From the NCBI GenBank assembly GCA_963736355.1, contig CAVTOO010000002.1, positions 620,001 to 684,000 of the forward strand: a stretch of DNA of 64,000 bases, written 5' to 3'. A program made the translations under genes and the position numbers. Positions 19,033 through 31,140 of the stretch are shown here, piece by piece (the stretch's first letter is position 1; the number at the start of each line of letters is the position of its first letter). Under the pieces are notes generated by a model. The model did no database searches, was not told the origin of the DNA, and saw only the letters and a program-made list of their open reading frames with translations. The DNA comes from CAVTOO01 sp963736355 (lineage in GTDB: Bacteria > Pseudomonadota > Alphaproteobacteria > Rhizobiales > Xanthobacteraceae).

Positions 19033-20630
19033 CGTTGAAGCGCTTCGCCCATGCCGTCGTGCTGGCTTATGGGTTCAGGCGTCTGGCTATTGCGTTTGTG
19101 GCGGGCGCCGTCTCCGTGCTGGCGATGGCGCCGTTCAATATCTGGCCGGTGCTGTTCGTCACCTTCCCTGTGGTGGTGTGGCTGATCGACAGCGCGGGCG
19201 CAGGCCGCCTCGGGCCGGTGCCGACCGCGGCCGTCACCGGCTGGTGGTTCGGATTCGGATATTTTTTCGCCGGCCTCTACTGGATCGGCAACGCGTTCCT
19301 CGTCGATGCGCAGATCTTCGGCTGGCTGTTGCCGTTCGCGGTGACCGCACTGCCCGCGGGGCTGGCATTCTTCATGGCGGCGGGGTTTGCGCTGGCGCGC
19401 GCGCTGTGGACCCGCGACGCCTCGCGAATCCTGTCTTTGGCCATCGCGCTGACGGCAGCTGAGTGGCTGCGCGGGCATATCCTCACGGGTTTTCCCTGGA
19501 ACGCGCTCGGCCATGCGCTGTCGACGCCGCCGGTGATGGCGCAAAGCGCTTCGGTCATCGGCCTGTGGGGGCTGACTTTTATTTCGGTCGCCGTGTTCGC
19601 GAGCCCGGCTGTGCTCGCCGACGACACGGCAACGACGCGGCAGCGCTGGCTTCCGTTCGGCCTGGCGCTCGTCGCGCTCGCGCTCATGGCGGGGTTCGGC
19701 GCGCAACGCATTCTCATGACGCCGATCGGCACCGTCGATGGCGTGAAGCTGCGCATCATGCAGCCCAATCTGCAGCAGGACGTGAAATTCAACTACGGCG
19801 CCAAGGCCGAGGTGATGCGGAAATATCTGGCGCTGTCGGATCGCGACACCGGACCGCAATCGCGCGGCGTGCGCGACTCGACCATCCTGATCTGGCCGGA
19901 ATCCGCGTTTCCGTTTTTCCTTGCGCGCGAACCCGAAGCGCTGGCGCAGATCGCCGACCTGTTGCCGACCGGAACGATCCTGATCACCGGTGCGGTGCGC
20001 CCGCCGACGAGCGCGCCCGGTGCGCCGATCAGCCGCGCCTACAATTCAATTTACGTGATCGATCATGACGGCACGATCATCTCGACTTACGACAAGCTGC
20101 ATCTGGTGCCGTTCGGCGAGTATCTGCCGTTCCAGGCGGTGCTCGAAAAAATCGGCCTGATGCAACTGACCAAAGTGCAAGGCGGATTTATTCCCGGTGA
20201 TCGCCGCCGCACCATTTCGCTGCCGCGCGCACCGCGTGTGTTGCCGCTGATCTGCTACGAAGTGATCTTTCCCGGCGAAGCCTCGACGCGCGACGATCGT
20301 CCCGGATGGATCGTCAACCTGACCAATGACGGCTGGTTCGGAATAAGCCCCGGCCCGTATCAGCATCTGCAGCAGGCGAGGCTGCGGGCCATCGAGGAAG
20401 GGCTGCCGATCGTGCGGGCCGCCAACACCGGAATCTCGGCGGTGATCGATCCGCTCGGACAGATCACGGGACAGATCGCGCTTGGCACCGAGGGCGTGCT
20501 GGACGCGAGCCTGCCTCAAGCCTTACCCTTGACACTGTACACACGTTTTGGTGATTTTCCGCTCGCCGCCGCCATGGTGATTTGCACCCTATTCGTTTGG
20601 AAACGGCGGCGCTTTTCCCGAAAGTTATAA
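19029..20630 (+). CDS. lnt: Apolipoprotein N-acyltransferase Lnt
   Basis: This inner-membrane enzyme adds the third acyl chain to the N-terminal cysteine of lipoproteins before Lol export. It has 533 residues and is intact, with a hydrophobic N-terminal membrane domain followed by a periplasmic nitrilase-like domain. The catalytic triad is visible: Glu in WPESAFPFF (about 291), Lys in YDKLHLVPFGEY (about 356) and Cys in LICYEVIFP (about 409). NLTNDGWFG is the family block after the cysteine. A last membrane segment is followed by a basic tail. It is translationally coupled to the CBS gene. Confidence 0.96.
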   Translation: MTLKRFAHAVVLAYGFRRLAIAFVAGAVSVLAMAPFNIWPVLFVTFPVVVWLIDSAGAGRLGPVPTAAVTGWWFGFGYFFAGLYWIGNAFLVDAQIFGWLLPFAVTALPAGLAFFMAAGFALARALWTRDASRILSLAIALTAAEWLRGHILTGFPWNALGHALSTPPVMAQSASVIGLWGLTFISVAVFASPAVLADDTATTRQRWLPFGLALVALALMAGFGAQRILMTPIGTVDGVKLRIMQPNLQQDVKFNYGAKAEVMRKYLALSDRDTGPQSRGVRDSTILIWPESAFPFFLAREPEALAQIADLLPTGTILITGAVRPPTSAPGAPISRAYNSIYVIDHDGTIISTYDKLHLVPFGEYLPFQAVLEKIGLMQLTKVQGGFIPGDRRRTISLPRAPRVLPLICYEVIFPGEASTRDDRPGWIVNLTNDGWFGISPGPYQHLQQARLRAIEEGLPIVRAANTGISAVIDPLGQITGQIALGTEGVLDASLPQALPLTLYTRFGDFPLAAAMVICTLFVWKRRRFSRKL

Positions 20631-20959
20631 TCGCAATCGTCTCTTTTCAGATTGTCTTTGAAAGTATTTGCAGCGAGTCCCATCAAGTATTGATCGCTAG
20701 AAAGACATTTTCAGCCGAAGGAAATCCTTCGTTGCTGAGTTCCAGGTGAGATCTTCTCGCCCGCGGGCGTCACTACAGTCGATTCCTGCGTGAATACAGT
20801 TCCGAGCTAAATTGCGAACGAGTTCGCAAGATGGCGCGGGCGGCAACCCTAGGCTGTTAGGTCATACTGATGCCATTGACGGATTTGCGAATACGCCCTA
20901 TCCGCTAACTTGCATTGCTTACTTTTCCTGATTTTCGGCAGAGGTGAAGGGGACCCCCG
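20631..20959. other. Regulatory gap between lnt and the XRE regulator gene
   Basis: These 329 bases are lower in GC than the flanks and contain no recognised gene. They hold a perfect inverted repeat at 20812-20829 and, just before the downstream start codon, a GAAGGGGA ribosome-binding site. A promoter for the XRE gene is expected here. I cannot fix its -35/-10 elements. Confidence 0.5.
20812..20829. promoter_or_regulatory. Candidate operator, 8-bp inverted repeat
   Basis: TTGCGAACGAGTTCGCAA has perfect 8-base arms with a 2-base centre, and lies about 130 bases upstream of the XRE gene. No T-tract follows, so it is not a terminator. Autoregulation by the XRE protein is a reasonable guess. 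Confidence 0.4.
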
Positions 20960-21388
20960 ATGTCGACTAAGGCGCCTAATCCAGTCGACCGGTATGTCGG
21001 CAGCCGCGTGCGCATGCGGCGCATCATGCTTGGCATGAGCCAGGAAAAACTCGGCGAAGCGCTGGGGCTGACCTTTCAGCAAGTGCAGAAGTACGAAAAG
21101 GGCACCAATCGCGTTGGCGCCAGCCGGTTGCAGCAGATTTCCGACATCCTCCAGGTTCCCGTGTCGTTCCTGTTCGAAGGCGCGCCGGTTGAATCGGGCG
21201 TCGATTACACCAACGGCAAACCGCCCGCGCCGGATTATGTGTCGGAGTTCCTTGCAACCACCGAGGGTATCGCGCTGACGCGCGCCTTCACCCGGATCGA
21301 GGACAGCCGCATGCGGCGCTCAATCGTGGAACTGGTCGAACAGATCGCCAGCACGCATCGCGCCAACGGCGCCGACACCAAGGCCTGA
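20960..21388 (+). CDS. XRE-family helix-turn-helix transcriptional regulator
   Basis: The 142-residue protein has a Cro/CI-type HTH at residues about 14-70 (RVRMRRIMLGMSQEKLGEAL, then FQQVQKYEKGTNRVGASRL). A C-terminal extension has no known domain. Such regulators are widespread in Rhizobiales beside lnt. The start is supported by GAAGGGGA upstream. A palindrome at 20812-20829 is a possible binding site. In related genomes I would expect metK between this gene and trmB, but only 99 bases separate them here. Target genes are unknown. Confidence 0.9.
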   Translation: MSTKAPNPVDRYVGSRVRMRRIMLGMSQEKLGEALGLTFQQVQKYEKGTNRVGASRLQQISDILQVPVSFLFEGAPVESGVDYTNGKPPAPDYVSEFLATTEGIALTRAFTRIEDSRMRRSIVELVEQIASTHRANGADTKA

Positions 21389-21487
21389 AGCGGCCTCACT
21401 CACCCTAATCGATATGCGGCCGCGACTTTCTATTTCCAGTTGCAGCGTCCCGCATTATGCATGCGCGATCATTCAAGCGCGTGCGGC

Positions 21488-22174
21488 ATGACAGACACTC
21501 CTCACAACCAGACGTCGTTCTACGGCCGCCGCAAGGGACACCCGCTGCGGAGCCATCAGGCCGACCTGATCGGCAATCTGCTGCCGCATCTCTCGGTGCA
21601 GGCCGACGACGTCGCCGATCCCGCGACGCTGTTCAGCGACGGCACAAACGAATTCCGTCTCGAGATCGGCTTCGGCGGCGGCGAGCATCTCGCGGCGGAA
21701 GCAAAAGCGTATCCGCATTCCGGCTTCATCGGCTGCGAGCCTTACGTCAACGGCATGGCCAAGGCGCTCGCGCTGATCGAAGCAGACAACATCGCCAATA
21801 TTCGCCTGTTCGCAGGAGACGCGGCCGAGCTTCTTGCAAAATTTCCCGATGCATCGCTGGCTCGTGTCGATCTGATCCATCCCGATCCGTGGCCCAAGCG
21901 GCGGCACTGGAAGCGGCGCTTCGTGCAGGACGCAACGCTGAAAGAACTGGCGCGCGTCATTCGCAAAGGCGGCACGTTCCGCTTCGTCACCGATATCGAC
22001 GACTATGCCGGCTGGACGCTGGCGCATCTGGCGCGCGCGGACGGTTTTCGCTGGCGCGCGGAGCGCGCAGACGATTGGCGAAAGCCCTGGCCCGGCTACA
22101 CAATGACGCGCTACGGCCGCAAGGCCGAACGCGAAGGACGGCGCGCGGTGTATCTGGTGTACGACAGGGTGTAG
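21488..22174 (+). CDS. trmB: tRNA (guanine-N7-)-methyltransferase TrmB
   Basis: TrmB is a SAM-dependent enzyme that makes m7G46 in tRNA variable loops. It has 228 residues and is intact. The SAM-binding LEIGFGGGEHL lies near residue 60, and DPWPKRRHWKRRF carries the conserved catalytic aspartate and basic residues. The start MTDTPHNQTSFYGRRKGH matches the family; the upstream in-frame ATG at 21440 adds an unlikely cysteine-rich leader. It follows the XRE regulator directly and is followed by two family B repeats. Confidence 0.95.
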   Translation: MTDTPHNQTSFYGRRKGHPLRSHQADLIGNLLPHLSVQADDVADPATLFSDGTNEFRLEIGFGGGEHLAAEAKAYPHSGFIGCEPYVNGMAKALALIEADNIANIRLFAGDAAELLAKFPDASLARVDLIHPDPWPKRRHWKRRFVQDATLKELARVIRKGGTFRFVTDIDDYAGWTLAHLARADGFRWRAERADDWRKPWPGYTMTRYGRKAEREGRRAVYLVYDRV

Positions 22175-22186
22175 CGGTGGACTCGT

Positions 22187-22284
22187 CCTCATCCTGAGGA
22201 GCCATGCGCACGCATGGCGTCTCGAAGGATGAGGCCTCATTGGTTCGAGACGCGCGGCCTTGCCGCGCTCCTCACCATGAGGAG
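22187..22284. repeat. Two adjacent family B palindromes
   Basis: The two elements sit back to back: CCTCATCCTGAGGAG...CTCGAAGGATGAGG (22187-22233), then CCTCATTGGTTCGAGAC...CTCACCATGAGGAG (22234-22284). They lie between the convergent trmB and DUF2336 genes, where they could end transcripts from both sides. Confidence 0.75.
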
Positions 22285-22291
22285 CAAGCCT

Positions 22292-23368
22292 CTACGGCCG
22301 CGCCTGCCAGAAGCCGAGCACGCGCTGCGCCGTCACCAGATCCATTTGCTCGAACGCCGACTGCGTCTCTGCAATATCCGTCGAAGAAGGCGAGCGCATC
22401 GGCCCAAGCCGCAACGCCAACAGGGTGCGCACCGTGGACCAGTCGAACGCCAGCGCCCTGCACAAAATCAGAATCGAATCCGGACGTGCATTCGCCATCA
22501 TGCGATCGGCATTGGCGATCGGCATGCCTGTCATGGCGGCCAGCGCCACGACGGCCTCCTCATATTTGTGTTCGCGCGCAAAGCCCTGCAACACGGCTTC
22601 ATTGAGCTCACCCGACGCATGCAGATCGAGCACGATGCGTTGCGCGACCGTAAAATCGCGCTCCACCGTCTCGAGTTTCGGCGGGCCGGATACGGCGACG
22701 ATGATATCCTCGACATCGGTGCGGCGCTCCGGCGCAATGCCGGCGAGCACGCCCTGCCGCACCATATCGACCGCGGCGATCAGAAGACGCTGCAGATAGG
22801 GACGCGGCAAATCCGTGCGCTGGCCGACTGCGATCCCAAGCGCAACATCCGCAGAGGCGCGCTTGACCAGCGTGTTGAAGCCGTGATCGGAAAATTCGGC
22901 GGTTGAATTGGCGGCGAGTTCGCGCACCACTTCACGATCGCCGCGCCGCAGGATCACCTCGGTCACCGGCGCCGACAACGCGCGACGGCCGGAGATCGCA
23001 AACAGATGCTGCTGTCCACGCATGCGCGCGATCTCGATCAGCGTGTCCTCGTCGAGGTGCGCAGAGTGCTGAAGCACGGGTGCTGCGACCGTGATCTCGG
23101 CATCGCGCGCGAACGCGGCGATCAGCGTCGGCGGTGCGTTGGCAATCGGCGCCAGACGCGCGGCCAGATCGGCGCGAACGCGCAATTCGGTTTCCGCGAC
23201 GATGCCGAGCAGCAACTGATCGAACAGTTCGATCTGCTCGGCGCTGAAGCGATCCGCACCGGCGGCGAACAGATTGGCGATATGCGCCGCAAGCTCGCCG
23301 CGCTTTTGGGGAGCGGCCCGGCGCAGTGCATTCTGAATTTCGGGGATCAAGGCGTGTGCGGCCGACAT
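22292..23368 (-). CDS. DUF2336 domain-containing protein
   Basis: The 358-residue, largely alpha-helical protein of the DUF2336 family is found mainly in alphaproteobacteria and has no established role. Repeated helical segments with ALSAPVTEVILRRGD, VVRELAANSTAEFSDHGF and TLVKRASADVAL fit the family's HEAT-like pattern. There is no signal peptide or membrane span. The ATG at 23368 has GGAAGGG seven bases upstream; a GTG two codons earlier is the alternative. It is transcribed away from the nusA operon, so the two share a divergent control region. Confidence 0.85.
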   Translation of the reverse strand: MSAAHALIPEIQNALRRAAPQKRGELAAHIANLFAAGADRFSAEQIELFDQLLLGIVAETELRVRADLAARLAPIANAPPTLIAAFARDAEITVAAPVLQHSAHLDEDTLIEIARMRGQQHLFAISGRRALSAPVTEVILRRGDREVVRELAANSTAEFSDHGFNTLVKRASADVALGIAVGQRTDLPRPYLQRLLIAAVDMVRQGVLAGIAPERRTDVEDIIVAVSGPPKLETVERDFTVAQRIVLDLHASGELNEAVLQGFAREHKYEEAVVALAAMTGMPIANADRMMANARPDSILILCRALAFDWSTVRTLLALRLGPMRSPSSTDIAETQSAFEQMDLVTAQRVLGFWQARP

Positions 23369-23702
23369 CGGCACCCTTCCAGCAGCCCCGGACGGTAAGG
23401 GAGTGGCGTGAAAGAAGGGTTATGGGGGTTCCCGGTCGCTCACGGCCCATCCGTGGGCCCGCCCGAAGGCCCCATTGGGGCCCGTTTTGGCCCCGTTTGG
23501 CCCGTGTTGAGCCCTGCCGGGGCGCCTTCACCCTTGCCGAAATCGCCGTAAGCGGCTATATTCCGGGCTGCTTGTGGTTTCTCATAACGGTCGGTTTGAT
23601 CCGATCGCCTATTGAGAGTGGGCCCCCCCGGGACCCGCTCTTTTTTATTACCAAAATCACCCCGGGCCCGCAGCAAAACGCATCTACAAACCGCGATTTA
23701 CA
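23369..23702. promoter_or_regulatory. Leader and promoter region of the rimP-nusA operon
   Basis: These 334 bases lie between the divergent DUF2336 and rimP genes. The DUF2336-proximal half is extremely GC-rich, with repeated GGCCC/GGGCC runs (about 23430-23530). The rimP-proximal half turns AT-richer and holds the hairpin and T-tract listed separately. The nusA operon is often controlled through its 5' leader, and the layout fits that idea. Confidence 0.5.
23614..23646 (+). terminator. Terminator-like hairpin in the rimP leader
   Basis: GAGAGTGGGCCCC can pair imperfectly with GGGACCCGCTC, and six T residues follow. It lies about 57 bases before the rimP start codon on the operon's own strand, so it could attenuate transcription of rimP-nusA-infB. 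The upper stem has a bulge and a mismatch. Confidence 0.5.
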
Positions 23703-24378
23703 ATGGCTGACACCACCTCAGACCTTTTGAACGAACCGCGCCTGGTCATCGAACCGGGGGTCGCCGCACGCGTCGTCGCCGTGGCCGAGCCCGTGCTCGG
23801 CGGCATGGGCTATCGCCTGGTGCGCGTGAAGGTGAGCGGCGAAGCCGGCTGCACGGTTCAGATCATGGCCGAGCGCCCCGACGGCACGATCCTGATCGAA
23901 GATTGCGAGGCGATCTCGCGCGCGCTGTCGCCGGTGATGGATGTCGCCGATCCGATCGACAGCGCCTACCGGCTGGAAATTTCGTCGCCCGGCATCGACC
24001 GGCCGCTGGTCCGCCGCTCGGATTTCGAGCGTGCCATGCGGCCACATCGTCAAGGTCGAGATGTCGCAGATGCATGCGGGTCGCAAGCGTTTCCGCGGCA
24101 CCATCGAAGGCATCGAAGGCGACGCCGTGCGGATCCTGCGCGACGACGCCAAGGCCGATGACGAGAAATCCGTGCTGCTGCCGATGGACGACATTTCCGA
24201 GGCGCGACTGGTGCTGACCGACGAACTGATTGCGGAATCGCTGCGCAAGAGCAAACAGGCCGAGCGCGCAGCGCTGGGCGAAGCCGCGCAGGACGACACC
24301 GAGACGAACGACGAATCCGGACATCGCGCGCATCCCGCGCCCAAACAAAACCACCCGCGCAAGCGGGCCAAGGCTTGA
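23703..24378 (+). CDS. rimP: Ribosome maturation factor RimP (one frameshift)
   Basis: RimP binds the 30S precursor and helps assembly around S12. About 224 residues: the N-terminal domain carries GMGYRLVRVKV and EDCEAISRALSPVMD, and the C-terminal SH3-like domain follows EISSPGIDRPL. A basic, Asn/His-rich tail ends the protein. One extra base near 24036 separates SDFERA from CGHIVKVEMSQ. It is the first gene of the rimP-nusA-ylxR-infB operon, with nusA starting 30 bases after its stop. The leader hairpin at 23614 probably controls it. Confidence 0.93.
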
Positions 24379-24408
24379 TCGAATAAGGCCTAACTGAAGG
24401 AGACTGAC

Positions 24409-26033
24409 ATGGCTGTCAGCGCCAACAGACTCGAACTGCTGCAGATCGCCGACGCTGTCGCGCGCGAGAAATCGATCGACCGCAGCATCGTCATCGCCGC
24501 GATGGAAGACGCCATCGCCAAGGCGGCCCGCTCGCGCTACGGCTCCGAGACCGACGTGCACGCCGAGATCGACACCAAGACGGGCGAGCTTCGGCTGTCG
24601 CGCCACATGCTGGTGATCGAGCAGGTCGAAAACTCCTCGAACCAGATTTCGCTGCTCGATGCGCGCAAGCTCAACCCCGGCGCCCAGGTCGGCGACACCA
24701 TCGCCGACACGCTGCCGCCGCTCGAATACGGCCGCATCGCCGCACAGTCGGCCAAGCAGGTGATCGTGCAGAAGGTGCGCGAGGCCGAGCGCGACCGCCA
24801 GTATCAGGAATTCAAGGATCGCATCGGCGATATCGTCAACGGCGTCGTCAAGCGCGTCGAATACGGCAACGTCGTCGTCGATCTCGGCCGCGGCGAAGCC
24901 ATCGTCCGCCGCGACGAGATGCTGCCGCGCGAAGTGTTCCGCAACGGCGACCGCGTGCGCGCCTATGTGTACGACGTGCGCCGCGAAGCCGCGCGGCCCG
25001 CAGATCTTCCTGTCGCGCACGCATCCGCAGTTCATGGCCAAGCTGTTCGCGCAGGAAGTGCCGGAAATCTATGACGGCATCGTCGAGATCAAGGCGGTCG
25101 CCCGCGATCCGGGTTCGCGCGCCAAGATCGCCGTGATCTCGCGCGACTCCTCGGTCGATCCGGTCGGCGCCTGCGTCGGCATGCGCGGCTCGCGCGTGCA
25201 GGCCGTGGTCAACGAATTGCAGGGCGAGAAGATCGACATCATTCCGTGGTCGCCCGACATCGCCACCTTCGTCGTCAACGCGCTGGCGCCGGCGGAAGTC
25301 GCCAAGGTCGTGCTCGACGAAGAGCGCGAGCGTATTGAAGTTGTGGTGCCCGATACCCAATTGTCGCTGGCCATCGGACGGCGCGGCCAGAACGTGCGCC
25401 TCGCCTCGCAGCTGACCGGCTGGGATATCGACATTCTCACCGAGCAGGAAGAGTCCGAGCGCCGCCAGGCCGAGTTCGAAAATCGCACGCGTCTGTTCAT
25501 GGACACGCTCAACGTCGACGAAGTGGTGGGCCAGCTGCTCGCCTCCGAAGGCTTCACCTCGGTCGAGGAACTGTCGCTGGTGGATCCGAAGGAAATCGCC
25601 GGCATCGAAGGCTTCGACGACGAGACCGCGACCGAACTGCAGGGCCGCGCGCGCGAATATCTCGAGAAGCTCGAGGCCGAACTCGACGCCAAGCGCCAGG
25701 AACTCGGCGTCGACGACGCACTCAAGACCGTGCCGGGCGTCACGCTGCCGATGCTGGTCAAGCTCGGCGAAAACGACGTGAAGACGATCGAGGATCTCGC
25801 CGGCTGCGCCACCGACGATCTCGCCGGCTGGACAGAGCGCAAGGAGGGCGAGAGCACGCGTCACGCGGGCTTCCTCGATGGGCTCGACCGTGTCGCGCGA
25901 GGAGGCCGAGCAGATCATCATGCAGGCGCGCGTCGCCGCCGGATGGATCAACGAAGCCGATCTCGCTCAGCCTGAGGAAGAAGCGGTCGAGGCCGAGGCC
26001 GAGGCTGAAGTCGAACCCCAGACGGGGCTGTGA
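24409..26033 (+). CDS. nusA: Transcription termination/antitermination protein NusA (two frameshifts)
   Basis: NusA binds RNA polymerase and nascent RNA and modulates pausing, termination and antitermination. About 540 residues: the N-terminal polymerase-binding domain; S1 domain (IGDIVNGVVKRVEYGNVVVD); KH1 and KH2 (DPVGACVGMRGSRVQ and LAIGRRGQNVRLASQLTG); then two acidic helix-hairpin-helix repeats. Inserted bases lie near 24998 (before RGPQIFLSRTHP) and 25880 (before STVSREEAEQ). The true stop is the TGA at 26031-26033, after a Glu/Ala-rich tail. AAGGAG lies seven bases before the ATG. The gene is essential in most bacteria. Confidence 0.94.
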
Positions 26034-26046
26034 GAACTTTTGACGA

Positions 26047-26092
26047 GAGCCTGATCTCCGAAACCGGCTTGCGCCTTTCGGGATCATGTTCA
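26047..26092. repeat. Diverged family D palindrome
   Basis: GAGCCTGATCTCCGAAACCGG...CTTTCGGGATCATGTTC is a mutated copy of the element at 14171-14219. It lies in the 75-base gap between nusA and ylxR, within the operon. Confidence 0.55.
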
Positions 26093-26108
26093 GGAGACCA
26101 TTATCGGA

Positions 26109-26794
26109 ATGCACGCTGTCGCCACGACCGATGACACCGATGCCGGACCGCGCCAGAAGGCGCGGGCCGAGCGGATGTGCGCGTCAACGCGTCAGGTGCG
26201 CCCGGTCGAGGAACTGATCCGCTTCGTCGTCGCGCCCGACGGCGCGGTGGTGGCGGACCTCAAGCGAAGCCTGCCCGGCCGCGGATTGTGGCTGACGGCG
26301 TCGCGACAGGTCATCACGGACGCCGCCAAGCGCGGCGTTTTTGCCAAGGGATTCAAGCGCGAGGTCAAAGCCGACGCCGTCTTTGGCGGACGAAACCGAA
26401 CGGCTTCTGATCAGGAGCCTGATCGATTCACTCGCCATGGCCGGCAAGGCCGGGGTGGTGCTGTCGGGCTTTTCCAAGGTCGAGGCGGCCCTGGAGCGTG
26501 GCGAGGCGGTGGCCCTGATCCATGCCTCCGACGCCGCCCCTGACGGCGTTCGCAAGCTAAACGCCGTGGTTCGGCGTGAATCCGTTAGCCATTCCGGGGA
26601 TTTGCCGGTGGTAACAGAACTTGCTTCGGTGCAATTGGATTTGGCATTGGGCCGGTCAAATGTGATACATGCTGCCCTGCTCGCGGGCCCGGCGGGCAAT
26701 ACGTTTCTCAAGCGTTGCGAAAGTCTCGCCCGGTTCCGGACCCCGGACGGCGAGGCGTCACAATCGGGCATGATAGGACGAGTTAGGAATCTGA

Positions 26795-26802
<8 letters not shown>
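26109..26802 (+). CDS. ylxR: YlxR-family RNA-binding protein with L7Ae-like domain (one frameshift)
   Basis: The alphaproteobacterial long form of YlxR (DUF448) lies, as usual, between nusA and infB. The N-terminal YlxR domain has RMCASTRQVRPVEELIRFV and PGRGLWLTASR. The C-terminal half (SLIDSLAMAGKAGVVLSGF...ALIHASDAAPDGVRKL) resembles an L7Ae/L30e RNA-binding fold. About 230 residues after discounting one extra base near 26383. Its stop overlaps the infB start by eight bases, which suggests translational coupling. It probably binds RNA in ribosome or RNase P-related processes. Confidence 0.9.
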
Positions 26803-29461
<2,659 letters not shown>

Positions 29462-29493
29462 GTCCAAATCTCACAGCGCAGTTCTGATCCAAG

Positions 29494-29604
29494 CCTCATC
29501 CTTCGAGACGCGCTCACAGCCGCTCCTCAGGACGAGGCATGCAGCACTGAACTCAGCCTCATGGCGAGGAGCGCGGCATCGCTGGCAAGTACGACGCCGC
29601 GCAG
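29494..29604. repeat. Pair of family B palindromes
   Basis: One element (29494-29537: CCTCATCCTTCGAGACGCG...CTCCTCAGGACGAGG) is followed by a second, less regular one starting CTCATGGCGAGGAGCGCGGCATCGC (about 29556-29604). They lie between infB and rbfA, inside the operon. Confidence 0.6.
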
Positions 29605-29635
29605 ACAATGGCCCGGCGCTGTGAGACGAACGGAG

Positions 29636-30076
29636 ATGTCACGGCAAGCAAGAACACGCCAAGCGCGAAAGCCGCGCGAGCCAGCCCGGCCCGTCGCAGC
29701 GCCAGTTGCGCGTCGGCGAACTGGTGCGCCACGCCATCGCCGAGATGCTGTCGCGCGGCGACGTGCATGATCCGGTGCTCGAAGGCCATCTCATCACCGT
29801 GCCCGAAGTGCGCATGTCGCCCGACCTGCGGCTCGCGACCATCTACGTCATGCCGCTCGGCGGCCGCGACGCCGAGGAAGTCGTGGTCAGGCGCTCGAGC
29901 GCAACAAGAAGTTCCTGCGCGGCGAGGTCGCCCATCGCGTCAACCTGAAATTCGCCCCCGACATCCGCTTCCGTCATCGACGAACGATTCGACGAAGCCG
30001 AGCGCATCGAGAAGCTGCTGCGCACGCCCGCGGTGCAGCGCGATCTCGACCACCAAGCCGGACGACGACCAATTGA
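29636..30076 (+). CDS. rbfA: 30S ribosome-binding factor RbfA (several frameshifts)
   Basis: RbfA is a KH-fold cold-shock protein that binds the 5' helix of 16S rRNA in 30S maturation. The readable path is a basic N-terminus, then SQRQLRVGELVRHAIAEML, DVHDPVLEGHLITVPEVRMSPDLRLATIYVMPLGG, LERNKKFLRGEVAHRVNLKF, RFDEAERIEKLLRTPAVQRD, across three frames. A base seems inserted within the first codons, one is missing near 29887 and extras lie near 29975 and 30047. The ATG at 29636 is the best start, with GGAG unusually close. The exact C-terminus is uncertain; a TGA in the expected region lies at 30074-30076. truB follows at once. Confidence 0.82.
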
Positions 30077-30078
30077 CA

Positions 30079-31137
30079 ATGAACGAATCAGATCCCGAGT
30101 CCGGCGCTCGTCATCGACGTGACGCCCGAGACCGCTGCCGCCGATTCCTCGCAGCAGCGCGGCGGGCAGAAGCAGAAGCAAGCGGCCGAAAGCGCGACGT
30201 GCACGGCTGGGTGGTGCTCGACAAGCCGGTCGGCATGACCTCGACCCACGCGGTCGGCGTCATCAAGCGGCTGTTCACGGCCAAGCGCGCCGGCCACGCC
30301 GGCACGCTCGATCCGCTCGCCTCCGGCTGCCTGCCGATCGCGCTCGGCGAGGCGACCAAGACCGTTCCCTTCGTCATGGACGGCCGCAAGCTCTATCGCT
30401 TCACCGTGCACTGGGGCGAGGAGCGCGATACCGACGATGCCGAGGGCCGGGTGACCGCCTCCAGCGACGCCCGTCCGACGCTCGACGCGATCGAGGCCGC
30501 TCCTGCCGCACTTCATCGGCACCATCGAGCAGGTGCCGCCGCGCTATTCGGCCATCAAGATCGAGGGCGAGCGGGCCTATGACCTCGCCCGCGACGGCGA
30601 GATCGTCGAACTGCAGCGCCCGCGAAGTCCAAATCGCCTGAATCTGATCGTGTAGATCACCGGACGCCGACCACGCCGTGTTCGAGGCCGAATGCGGCAA
30701 GGGCACCTATGTGCGCTCGCTGGCCCGCGACATCGGCCGGCTGCTCGGCTGCCACGGCCATGTCAGCGCGCTGCGCCGGACCGCGGTCGGCCCGTTTACG
30801 CGAAGAAGACATGATTTCACTGGAAGAACTGGAGGCACTGTGCAATAGAGCCGCGTCCGGCGAGGGAAGCCTCGCCGACGCACTCACTGCCCGTTGAGAC
30901 CGCGCTGGACGACATCCCGGCGCTGGCCGTCAGCACGGGCAGATGCGGCAAGGCTCCAGCAGGGGCCAAGCCGTTTTGTTGCGCGGACGGGACGCTCCCA
31001 TTTTCGCGGCACGGTCTATGTCACGGTGGCAGGCGCCTTTTGGCCCTCGCCGAGGTGGACCGCGGCGAAATCGTCCCCAAGCGCGTGTTCAACCTGGCCG
31101 GCCTGATCGGCAGCGCCGGACCGCAAGAGAAGGATAA
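30079..31137 (+). CDS. truB: tRNA pseudouridine(55) synthase TruB (about ten frameshifts)
   Basis: TruB makes pseudouridine 55 in the T-loop of tRNAs. Conserved blocks appear in order in alternating frames: DVHGWVVLDKPVGMTSTHAV, KRAGHAGTLDPLASGCLPIALGEATK (Asp in GTLDPLA is the catalytic residue), YRFTVHWGEERDTDDAEG, AIKIEGERAYDLARDGE, FEAECGKGTYVRSLARDIGRLLG, MISLEELEALCNRAASGEGS, GTVYVTVAG and EVDRGEIVPKRVFNLAGL. The segment 30620-30665 is the most damaged and contains in-frame stops in every reading. Start and stop are inferred: ATG at 30079, and TAA at 31135-31137 just before rpsO. Confidence 0.85.
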
Positions 31138-31140
31138 CCG

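Noticed and set aside
20812..20829. Alphaproteobacterial LexA box
   Set aside because: The known box is a direct repeat GTTC-N7-GTTC; this site is a palindrome with a different spacing.
22234..22284. tRNA gene suggested by GGTTCGAGAC
   Set aside because: The surrounding sequence is a family B repeat and cannot form acceptor, D and anticodon arms.
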